Shown here: in pieces, positions 1-8,019 of the stretch | How positions within the stretch are numbered: position 1 is the stretch's first letter | Layout: each line of letters opens with the position of its first letter | Assembly (NCBI GenBank): GCA_001414345.1 | Contig: LLCB01000715.1 | Coordinates: forward strand, 1-11,434 | Reading direction: 5' to 3' | DNA length: 11,434 bases | Source of the DNA: Hymenoscyphus infarciens | Taxonomy: Eukaryota; Ascomycota; Leotiomycetes; Helotiales; Helotiaceae | Translations under genes and position numbers: made by a program | Notes under the pieces: generated by a model | Told to the model about the DNA's origin: nothing | Databases searched by the model: none | Seen by the model: only the letters and a program-made list of their open reading frames with translations

Positions 1-39
1 TTTTATATATAGTATTTATCTTATATAAAATTATTACTC

Positions 40-107
40 TTAGACTTATTATAGTAAGTTATAAGTTAAGCTTAATTTTACTTACTTTTTTTATAATCTA
101 AGCTTTT
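40..107 (+). repeat. Left terminal inverted repeat
   Basis: This arm pairs with 521-590. Its conserved inner part includes the words TAAGTTATAAGTTAAGCTTA and ATAATCTAAGCTTTTT. The near identity of the two arms, despite heavy mutation, suggests that they were nearly identical before RIP and were hit at the same sites. Confidence 0.75.
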
Positions 108-520
108 TTTTCTTTAAAGCTTTCTCTTTCTCTTCTTTAGAAGATAATAAATAAAAGTACTTTAAGAAAGATAAGGCCTAGCTAGAAAGAAGTATTATAT
201 CTAATTATCTCTCTTCTATATAATTTAAAGTAAGTATAATAAAAGTAAACTAAAAAATAGATAATTCTTAAAAAATCCTTTTTTAAAAAAATTTTACTAC
301 CTCTATATACTCTAGTAAAGTTAATTAATAAGATATACTAAGATCTTATAAAACTTAAAATAGATATAAAATTATCTAATTTTATTATATAAAGCTTATA
401 AAGTAATAAAGGATATATAGAGCTCTTATTTTCTATTATCTAGAATATACTAATATATATATTATTATTAATAAATAGATAAAAGAGTATCTAAAAAGAG
501 AGGAAATTAAGAACTTTTTT

Positions 521-590
521 AAAAAGCTTAGATTATAAAAAAAGTAAGTAAATTTAAGCTTAACTTATAACTTACTATAATAAAGACTAA
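521..590 (-). repeat. Right terminal inverted repeat
   Basis: Reverse complement of 40-107. Differences lie near the outer end (TTAGAC in the left arm against TTAGTC in the right, then a one-base length difference) and in a run of A and T around 551-556. Confidence 0.75.
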
Positions 591-721
591 TTACTTAGCT
601 TTAAATTTTAAGATTATATATTACTACTTATTTCTAAACTCTTACTTCTTTTAAAAGGCCTTTACTTTAAAGACTTTTTTTATCTATTAAATTCTTTAAA
701 AAGCTTTTATAATAGTAGATT

Positions 722-1345
722 AGTAGATATAGATATTTTATACTTTATATAAAAACTCTATACTCTTATTCTAATAATACTAAGAGCGCTTCTCTAAAAG
801 AAGCTTTACTACTACTAGTATCTCTTAGAATATAATTTTTTATTAACTACTAGAGATTATTTTAAAAAGTATATTATATTTAATAAGCTTCTAAAAGTAG
901 TATATTCTTTAGAGAGAGTAAGAGTATATATATACTAATTATTTATAGAATTATAGCGTTCTAGTACTCTATCTTTTATATAGTTTAGCATAGATAGTCT
1001 TAATAGTTATAATATTAAGATAAATAAATATTATAAATACTAGAATAATTAGAGATATAAACTAGAATATAATATAATAATTTAAAGCTACTTACCTTAG
1101 TATTTAAATATATAGTTATTAGATAATATATATAGAGACTAATATAAGTTCTAGTAGCTAGTAGTATTAAGTACTTATTTTAATATTCTTAGGAAATTAC
1201 GTTTTTAAAGTAAGATATATATATTATAGACTTCTACTAACTTCTTTTAAAATTTAGATTTTAATAACCTTATTCTATTAAGAAATATAGTATTTATACT
1301 AAAGTATTAAGAATTTATTATTAGATATACTTTAAATAAATACTT
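722..1345 (+). pseudogene. Decayed coding relic A, unrecognised
   Basis: One plus-strand frame (codons starting at 722) reads with few stops at 722-840 and 901-960, and again at about 1201-1330. Between these parts stops are dense, so this frame may not be continuous. The segment near 1210-1340 reads as a basic, aromatic-rich helical stretch (LLLKFRF, then YSIKKYSIYTKVLRIYY). It vaguely recalls the N-terminal region of fungal DUF3435/FluG-type tyrosine recombinases, but I can show no catalytic residue, so I do not assign that family. The minus strand at about 601-840 is also fairly open, so the coding strand is not settled for the first 120 codons. No start or stop of the original gene can be placed. 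Confidence 0.3.
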
Positions 1346-1740
1346 ATTTAATCCTACTCTTTATTAAAGTACTTATTATTAAAGTAGTTAAAAATCTCTT
1401 AATACCTTTTATTATAACTCTTTAATTAACTTTTATTTTAAACTTAGTCTTATAAATAGGAAAACTACTTATTTAAAGAAAGTATTTAGTCTTCTTCTTA
1501 AGATTATATTACTAACTTTTATAAAGGCCTAACTCTATAACTAACTAGAGTATCTATAAGGATAGCTATAATATAAGAATCGCTTTATATAAATATCTAG
1601 CTTTCTACTTAATTTAACTAAGCTTAAGATAGTACTAATAGTATTAGAAGATCTTCTCTCTACTACTAGTATAAAGAAACCTTATAAGTCTTTTCTTTTA
1701 TCTATTATAAAGAATAATATACTAATATAACTTAGAAAAT

Positions 1741-2233
1741 AGAAAGAGTAGAGACTATAATAATAAGAGAGAGGAGCTAGAGAAGGAAGATAAAGATAAT
1801 ATTAATATAGTACTAGTTATACTAAATTCTATTATAACTTTATATCTAATCTTTAAAGTTTTAAAGAAACACCTATTACTAATGCCTTAGAATATAAAAG
1901 GCTTAAATATACTTATATCTCCTTTATACCTTATAGTAATAGATCTTTTAAATTACTATATTACTAAAGCTAAGCCTATATCTTAATAAATAATATTAAA
2001 GTATTAGAATTAAAAGACTTAGTATTTAAAAAGTATATCTATATAAGGGCTTACTATAAAGGCTCTAAGTAACTAAGACATATCTTAGTAGTCTTTATTA
2101 AACCTAAAAATACTAAATCTTTTAAATCTAGTAACTTTAAATCTAAAAAACATAGCTTTAAGTACTTTACTTTAAGAAGTATTTTAACTACTTTATAATT
2201 AAGAGTATATAAATTAGACTTTCTTATAAGAAT
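1741..2233 (+). pseudogene. Decayed coding relic B, unrecognised
   Basis: Positions 1741-1860 read without a stop in the frame starting at 1741 and give a strongly charged stretch (KREELEKEDKD) followed by an Ile/Leu-rich one. From 1863 the open frame moves by two, and 1863-2199 has only three stops, all TAA. It reads with many purine-first codons, Gly and Pro, and a Lys/Ser-rich part near 2103-2160 (KPKNTKSFKSSNFKSKK). This codon pattern is not seen in the other frames, so I take it as true coding relic with one frameshift near 1861. The Lys/Asn-rich look partly comes from RIP turning Glu and Asp codons after T into Lys and Asn. I recognise no domain. It may belong with relics A and C to one element. 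Confidence 0.45.
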
Positions 2234-2821
2234 TAATATAAAATTATTTAAATCTAAAACTCTTAAATATTTAATATAGAAAAAATAAAGTACTAAATAA
2301 GCCTCTAAGTAAGATACTTTTAATAAGATATAAACCTAGGCTAGTTATAAGAACAACTCTAAAACTAATAATAAAAGTAATAAGAAGCTATAGTTAAGTA
2401 TCTAAATCCTTATACTATTTTTATAAAGATTTCCTATAAAGTAGTAAGCTATTAGAAGACGAGCTTACTTAAAGACTATAAACTATAATTATAATACCTA
2501 ACTAAGTAACTTATAGTATATAGCTAGACCGAGTTATACTAGCTTACTTATAACTACTACTTATAGCCTCTAGCTTACTTTAATATTTATTAGTTTACTA
2601 TATTATTATATATAGTATAATTTAATAAATATATTTATTCTTATATCTCCTTTTAACTTTTCCTACTCTAAAATATCCTTATCTATAATAACTTATATTA
2701 TAATAACTAATATTCCCTTAATACTATTAGCTAGTAAGTAACTAGCTCTACCTTATCTAATATATATTACTTTATTAGTACTACTATTAATTAGTAAGTT
2801 ATATCTTCTATTATTTATTCT

Positions 2822-3250
2822 TACTTTCTAGTTATAAAGCTAACTAGTATAAGTATAAGTACTATAATTATAGCTTAATTATTAAATACTTTTAAAGTAA
2901 TCGCTCTTAGCTTACTAGACTATACTAAGATCTAAGCTATCTTCGCTAATAAGAAGTTAAGTATATAAGAGCTCTCTACTCTCTTAACTAAGCTTTAAAA
3001 GCTCTCTAGACCTAAGCTAGGAGTTTCTAGTTTATAAAATAATAACTCTAATAAGTTTATCCTTAAGGCTAGTAATTATAAATAGCTATTTAAGAAATCT
3101 AACTTTAAGAACAAGTTAGGACTTACTCTTAAAATTCTCTAAAACCTCTTATATAAGATCTCTAAACTTACTAAGATTTTTAAAAAAGCTAATATAATTA
3201 AGAAAAGCTATAATAATAGTAAAGCTTATAACGCCTATCTTAATAGCCTA
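2822..3250 (+). pseudogene. Decayed coding relic C1, unrecognised
   Basis: In the frame starting at 2822, the stretch from about 2885 to 3250 has few stops, all at likely Gln positions. Many codons begin with G and end in C or T (GCT, GAC, GTA, GCC), which marks a once-coding frame. It reads as a helical, Lys/Leu-rich protein: LLDYTKI, a Ser/Leu repeat near 2960, RPKLGVSSL near 3008, then LTLKILQNLLYKISKLTKIF near 3125-3185. It contains Pro-Gly turns but no catalytic motif that I know. The frame also reads acceptably back to about 2400 with denser stops, so the original gene was probably longer. The coding signal moves to another frame near 3250, where relic C2 begins. Confidence 0.45.
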
Positions 3251-3480
3251 AAGTGCTAAATCTAAAAGAGTATTAAGAATTAAAGCTATAAGTAGAGTAA
3301 ATATGTTTAAGACACTACTTACTAAGTATAACTATTTACTTTAAAATATTATCTTATTTACTAACTTTCTAAATTACTATAAATATAATTAATACTATAA
3401 ACAAGCTTACTACTAAGAAAGCTTTATTTAATATAAGTCTTTAACTTCTTTTTAACATATATTATACTAATTAACTCTAA

Positions 3481-3759
3481 GCTAAAAACGTTTACTTTAA
3501 GAGAGAGGTTAAAGAGTTATAAGAAATCGCTTTTTCTAATAGACTTCTAGATAAAGAGACTTTATAAATTCTATTTAAACGTAGTACTAAAAAGAAGTTT
3601 ATTACTACTAACAAAGAGAGAGTTAAAAAGAAGTATACTAATTAGCTTTAGAAAACAAGATATAATATTATAATATATTAGAAGCTTATTAAATCTAATT
3701 AAAAGTACTATTATAAGTAGATAAAGGTAGTAATAATTCTTATTAAGAGTGTTTTTTAA
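3481..3759 (+). pseudogene. Decayed coding relic C2, Lys/Arg-rich C-terminus
   Basis: The frame starting at 3481 gives over 90 codons with seven internal TAA or TAG. It reads as a highly charged, helical tail: EVKEL, RLLDKETL, LFKRSTKKKF, KERVKKKYTN, KTRYN. GAG, GAA, GTT, GCT and GAT codons are frequent, which is strong evidence of coding origin in such AT-rich DNA. A TAA at 3757-3759 closes a final stop-free run and could be the natural end. Several CpA survive here (3612, 3656), so this part is slightly less mutated than the rest. The position right after relic C1, with one frame change, suggests that the two are pieces of one protein. A basic coiled C-terminus of a transposon protein would fit, but no family is assigned. 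Confidence 0.5.
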
Positions 3760-4200
3760 TCTATATATATAGTAAAGTAATAATAGTATATATAATAGAA
3801 TATTTAAAATAGATAAGAAATTATTTATAAAAGAATAGAATAATATATAATAAATATTAAAAAGTTAACTAATATATATTTTATAGAATAGTACTTTATA
3901 CCTTATAATAAATTATTAGTAAGTTATATATTTTATTATATACTCTAAGCCTAGCTAAGTTTATAAGATTAAAGCTCTATTAAAAGTTTAAAACTTTCTA
4001 AGAACTAAACCTATTATAAACTAAACTACTATAGTTAAGCTATAAACCCTTATATAATCTCTGATTTTCTTCTATTAAATTAAAAATCAGCTTTTATATA
4101 AGACACTTTAGAGATTAAAAACATTTAATCTACTACTTATAAATACTAAAACATATCTAAAATAAGTTCTATAATAAAGTTAAATATATAAAGAATTTAG
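3760..4200. other. No gene seen; AT-rich spacer
   Basis: No frame on either strand is convincingly coding. The left part (3760-3960) is nearly pure A/T with TATA-like runs. The right part contains the nested inverted repeat at 4056-4115. Confidence 0.5.
4056..4115. repeat. Nested inverted repeat with surviving CpA/TpG
   Basis: Eight-base arms CTGATTTT (4061-4068) and AAAATCAG (4083-4090) are perfect reverse complements. An outer pair, AATCTCT (4056-4062) and AGAGATT (4109-4115), is also complementary, so the whole can fold as a broken hairpin. The arms keep a TpG and a CpA, which are rare elsewhere. Three more CpA lie at about 4103, 4121 and 4151. Confidence 0.45.
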
Positions 4201-4214
4201 AATTATTTATATAC

Positions 4215-5040
4215 CTTTTAGTTTATCGTCTTCTTAATCCTTATACTCGATTACTACCTCTACTACTCTAAGGTTCTTAAACTATTTAAGAAGTAGTATC
4301 TATTATTCTTTAGATTACTATTCTACTATTTACTTAGTAAGGTTAATAACTTAGAGATAATAAGCCTAGTTAAAGACTTTCTAGTAGTATTCTACCTTCT
4401 ATACTCTCTACTTCTTCTTATCTTATAATAATAAATATATCTCTTATAACTATAATATATCTCTATTTATATAAAGCACTACTACTATTATAAAACATAG
4501 TCTAGCTAATACCTTATATTTAGACTTAATCTTCTTAGCTAGTAACTAACTTACTTATTTAATTATATAGTATATCTCTAGAGTATGTTTTTAGCTCTTA
4601 TAATTTACTTATAAGGTTATTAGATTTCTATATTATTATAAACTACCTAGAGTATAAAAGATAAAGTATAAAGCTAGTCTAAATTTAATAAACTTACTTA
4701 AAGGTATATAATAGTCCTAGATTTAGTAGTAAAGTTTAAAAGATAAAGAAGGAAATTTCTTAAAAGTAGGTTTAGATTAGAGTTAAAAGCTAGTAATTTA
4801 ATATAGAGATCTTTATAATACCTTTATTTTAAAAGCCTTCTTTTTTAATATAAAGTTAGCTATTTAGATATACTAAAAGAATTAAGATATACTTATAGTC
4901 TTTATATCTAAGGAAAGACTACTAAAAGATACTAGAATAGATAGTATAAAGTAGAGTAGAAAGGGAATTAGAGTTATATAAATTATATTAAATGTCTTAG
5001 AGTTAGTATCTTATAGTATTTATATTAGTATAATAGTAAG
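4215..5040 (-). pseudogene. Fot1/pogo-like (DDE_1) transposase relic, C-terminal half
   Basis: On the minus strand one frame, kept from 5010 down to 4215, has a 42-codon stop-free run (5010-4885) and then stops only at TAA/TAG. G-first codons are very common in its lower part (4560-4215). Read from 5010 it gives a D, then NIIYITLIPF. This matches in spacing the segment that leads to the PPHSSHLLQPLDV motif of Fot1/pogo enzymes, but the His, Gln and Asp of that motif are not preserved. Further on are a TLGS segment, a YK pair at about 4518 where these families often have HE (both changes are what RIP would make), an L...N..IL heptad stretch, and KKKQRVQK at about 4419-4396. Fot1/pogo proteins end in such a coil plus a basic tail. 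The product would have been a cut-and-paste Tc1/mariner-type transposase. The N-terminal half is not found. The relic fades just before the tandem at 5099. It could also be another element with a basic coiled tail. Confidence 0.4.
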
Positions 5041-5098
5041 CCTATCTTATATACTAAAGCCTATATAGTAGTATAGAGTTATTTTAGTGTTTACCTAA

Positions 5099-5235
5099 TA
5101 AGTAAATCTAATACTTACTTTATTATAACTATATAAGTCTTATAAAAAAATAAGTAAATCTAATACTTACTTTAATAAAAATATATAACTCTTACTAAAA
5201 ATAAGTAAATCTAATACTTACTTTACTAAAAGAAT
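5099..5235 (+). repeat. Three-copy 52-bp tandem repeat with 18-bp core
   Basis: The core TAAGTAAATCTAATACTT, each time followed by ACTTTA, begins at 5099, 5151 and 5202, that is at spacings of 52 and 51. The stretches between cores are diverged but related (TATAACT, then CTTAC or TCTTATAAAA). The identical 18-bp core recurs in the satellite array from 10709, where 52 is again one of only two unit lengths. Confidence 0.8.
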
Positions 5236-5239
5236 CTTA

Positions 5240-5520
5240 TTAAAGATTAAAAAAGCTAATACTTAGATATATATTTTAAAGTAATATAAATTACTTAAAA
5301 TATTAAACTTCTAGTTAGCTATAAATATATAATATACTTTAAAGATTTATAATAATACTTCTTCTTAAACACTTATACTAAAAACATATACTTAAAATTA
5401 GATAAAACTTAGTACTTTTTAAGGCTTAATTACTAAGAAAGTAGGTTTATAAAGTAGGATTAACCTCTTTATATAGTATATATATATTTAAAGTACTACT
5501 TTTATTAAAAAGTAAAATAG
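5240..5520. other. No clear gene; weakly open plus frame
   Basis: The frame that is coding-like downstream of 5521 can be read back to about 5281, but with stops at random frequency, so I do not claim it as coding. No repeat structure is seen. Confidence 0.4.
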
Positions 5521-6300
5521 AATTATATATATTTTTTACTATTAATATTAAAATTAGATAAGAAAGGCTTTGTTTTAGATAAAATAAGTATTAGTAAGAC
5601 TATATTAATAAGCTTTATTTTAGTAAGATCTACTAATACTTATATACCTAAGAAGAAGTATCTTACTCTCTTAATATCTCTATAATAGGTATTTAACATT
5701 ATTATAAATTTTAGAAGAAAGTAATAATTTCCTCTACTTATTAGTTATAGGTTACTAAAAGAGGCTAAATTATATAAGAATTTTAAGCTATTACTTTAAC
5801 CTACCCTTGTTTAATATAAGTACTATATATAGCCTTATATATATTCGCTTCTTAGAGAATATAAAGAGTAGAAGAAACTAGTTAAGAGGTAATAATAATA
5901 GTTAAATATTAAAAATAAGAGTAGGTAAGAGTTTATTTAAGCTACTAAATAACTAATAATTCTAGATAGAATTTTATAAAGTTATCTAATAAATAAGTTT
6001 AAAATAAACCCTATAGTCTTTAGTTATAAGAAAGGTACTTTACTAAAGTATAATAAGTCTATAACTACTACTTATCCTATTCTTTATAATATCTCTAAAT
6101 ATAATCTTATAATAATACTATAATTAAATAAATTATATATAAAAAGAAATCTTATAAGAAATAAAGTCTTTAAAGCTACTAGTATAACTACTAACTACTA
6201 GTATAATAAACTAATAAAATATAGAAGTTAGAAGTATTAGAGAAATAAAAAGAGAAAAGAGGTATAGTATTATATTAAATACTAGTAAACCCCCCTCTCT
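5521..6300 (+). pseudogene. Decayed coding relic D with a DEKGF-like motif
   Basis: The frame starting at 5521 is stop-free for 53 codons (5521-5679) and again for 47 codons (5980-6120). Between and after these, stops reach random density. At 5557-5571 the codons read D-K-K-G-F, followed by VL. RIP would turn GAT GAG into GAT AAG, so the likely ancestor is DEKGF, the motif around the first catalytic Asp in Fot1/pogo DDE_1 transposases. A basic Lys/Ser stretch follows (ISISKT, then PKKKYLTLLIS at about 5647), which is compatible with that family. I see no second Asp motif. An RNKKRKE patch occurs at 6241-6261 and a Pro/Ser patch (PLSPS) at about 6289. It is on the opposite strand to the Fot1/pogo-like relic at 4215-5040, so it is not simply the missing half. 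Confidence 0.35.
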
Positions 6301-6564
6301 CCTTCTAATTAAGCTAAAAGTATAAAAAGGTATATAGTAAATATTATAAATTAAAGTAATAGAAACTCTTAGCTAATACTCTTACTTATCTTCTTAGGTA
6401 TAGAGTTAAGAAAGAAGACCTTAGTATAAGTAATTAAACTTTTAAATTCCTTTATATTAGTTTAACATTAACGTACTTATAATACTAAGTAATATTAGTA
6501 AGCTTAAACTAATATTTTATCTAGCTTTCTCTTTCTCTATATATATATCTATTACTATTAATAA

Positions 6565-7680
6565 GCTCTAAAGAAGGTAGATAGAGTAATTAAAGTTAAT
6601 AAGCTATCTTTATACTTAATTACTAGAGATAATTTAAAAGTAAAAGACTAGATTTTATAGTAAGCTTTACTACTTAATAAGAGTAAGATATAATAGTACC
6701 TAGCCTTAAAAATATTATTTATATAGGTTTCTAAGAAATTAGTAATGCTTAAAGCTTGTTTAATATAAGTAAGTAAACGATTTATTTAACTAATACTCTA
6801 TTAAGTAAGTCCTAGCTTTTACTTAGTTAGTAAAAGAGTAGAGAGGAAATTATTAACTTTATATAAAGTAGATTTATAATTTTAATATATAATAGAATTA
6901 TTATTATAATAGTTATAAGAATTATTATTATAATAGATATTAAAATTATTATTATAATACTAGTAGGAATTATTATTATAATAAATATTAGAATTATTAT
7001 TATAATAGATATAAGTAAAACTTTTATCTTAATATAAATTTAATTTATTAGAATAAATAGAATAAAACAAATTAGTAGAAGAAGGTATTTATAGGTAGTT
7101 TTATAAGCTATATAATATCTAGAGACACTTTAGAAGAGAGCTAAAGAGTTAATTAGTAGTATACTTAATAGATATAAAAGAGAAGAGTTACTTTATAGTA
7201 TATTTTAAGAGTATATTATAACGAAATTTTATAAGAGTTAGAGGTAGTTTCTATAAAGTACTTATTAGGTATAATCTAATAACTTATAATAGAATAAGAA
7301 TATATATAATTATTAACCTAGAGCTACTTAGAATATTTAAAAAGAGTAAGGCTATATATTATAAGATTAAGCTTAAAAGCCTCCTTTCTAATACTAGGTA
7401 AGTATTTATTTATAGATTAAAACTTATTAATTAAATTCTAGATATTATATATCTATATTCTTAGTACTCTATTATAAATAGTATTATTAGAATTATATAT
7501 ACTATATTAACTAGAGTAATTATAAATCTTTTAAAATTTAAATCTTATACTTAAGATAAGTTAAAGATACTAGAATTTAATATTCTAAGTCTATACTAAG
7601 AGAAAAAGTAACTAAAATCATAAATAATTAATAGAATTAATATAAAGTATAAAAGATTAGGATTAAGAGTAGAGAGTAAT
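6565..7680 (+). pseudogene. Decayed coding relic E with coiled-coil repeat
   Basis: The frame starting at 6565 stays open for about 370 codons except for TAA/TAG at likely Gln positions, with long clean parts at 7225-7398. The first 110 codons are basic and helical (ALKKVDRVIKVNKLSLYLI). Next comes a five-copy 8-residue repeat at 6895-7014, which reads ELLL followed by two stops, most simply ELLLQQ in the ancestor. Then comes a Lys/Arg-rich part with an HFRRE at about 7123-7137. Leu/Gln octads suggest a coiled coil. The block lies directly before the possible gag and retropepsin-like segments in the same direction, so an N-terminal gag-type or assembly role is a reasonable inference, but no domain is recognised. 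Confidence 0.45.
6895..7015 (+). repeat. 24-bp tandem repeat, five copies
   Basis: The word GAATTATTATTATAATA recurs with copies of AATTATTATTATAATA at 6896, 6920, 6944, 6968 and 6992, exactly 24 bp apart. The last copy decays at about 7015. The period is eight codons in the frame of relic E, so it looks like a coding minisatellite. Before RIP it probably read as Glu-Leu-Leu-Leu-Gln-Gln plus two variable residues. Confidence 0.85.
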
Positions 7681-7682
7681 AG

Positions 7683-7991
7683 ATAGCTTTACCTTCTCTA
7701 CCTTATATTATACTAGCCTTATCTAAACATTTAGAGTATCTTCTCTAACTTTATCTTAATAACCTAGAACTTCTTAATCTTATAACTCTTAGTTTCCTAC
7801 TTATAATTAAAAGTCAGTTTATTTATTTAATAATATTCTTACTTATTTATAATATTAACTCTTATTATAAGTATATCTTTATTATATTATATATTATAAA
7901 TTACTTCTTTAATATATATTTTAAAGATATAGTATATAAGATATTATTTCTACTTATAATACTAGTAGTATACTTTCTAAGCTTATATTAA
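7683..7991 (+). pseudogene. Decayed coding relic F, possible gag segment
   Basis: The frame starting at 7683 has only one stop in about 100 codons (TAA in the codon at 7746) before a TAA at 7989-7991. The two other frames are crowded with stops over the same span. It starts with a Pro-rich stretch (IALPSLPYIIL), then an amphipathic helical run (LEYLL, YLNNLELLNL). The rest is Ile/Leu/Phe/Tyr-rich, partly because RIP has removed Gly, Asp, Gln and His. The coding signal moves here from the frame of relic E and returns to that frame at about 8000, so either two indels or two overlapping genes are present. The place just before a retropepsin-like segment suggests a retroelement capsid (gag) region, but no diagnostic residue is visible. 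Confidence 0.4.
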
Positions 7992-8019
7992 TTTATTACT
8001 AAGAATAATAAATTAACTA

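Larger units (their letters stand above)
40..590. mobile_element. MITE-like element with long terminal inverted repeats
   Basis: The two ends, 40-107 and 521-590, are reverse complements over about 70 bases with only about two substitutions and one single-base indel. The roughly 410 bp between them hold no convincing reading frame. A six-base direct repeat, ATTACT, sits just outside or overlapping each end (33-38 and 590-595) and could be a target-site duplication, although such a word is cheap in this composition. Size, long inverted ends and lack of coding capacity fit a non-autonomous DNA transposon of MITE type. I cannot assign a superfamily, because RIP has altered the terminal bases that would identify one. 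An inverted pair made only to form a hairpin is the main alternative. Confidence 0.65.

Noticed and set aside
601..840. Minus-strand open stretch
   Set aside because: It competes with the plus frame at 722-960 and I could not decide between them. No motif supports the minus reading.
2400..2820. Gln-rich reading in one plus-strand frame if all stops are taken as Gln
   Set aside because: Stops are as dense as in random AT-rich sequence and two frames read equally well. Any frame looks protein-like if every stop is forgiven.
4681..5100. Plus-strand reading over the Fot1/pogo-like relic
   Set aside because: It has more stops and fewer G-first codons than the minus frame and shows no motif.
6061..6120. 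Match to the YNLIRI motif of reverse transcriptase
   Set aside because: Only YNLI agrees. The flanking Asp, Arg and the later YxDD region are missing.
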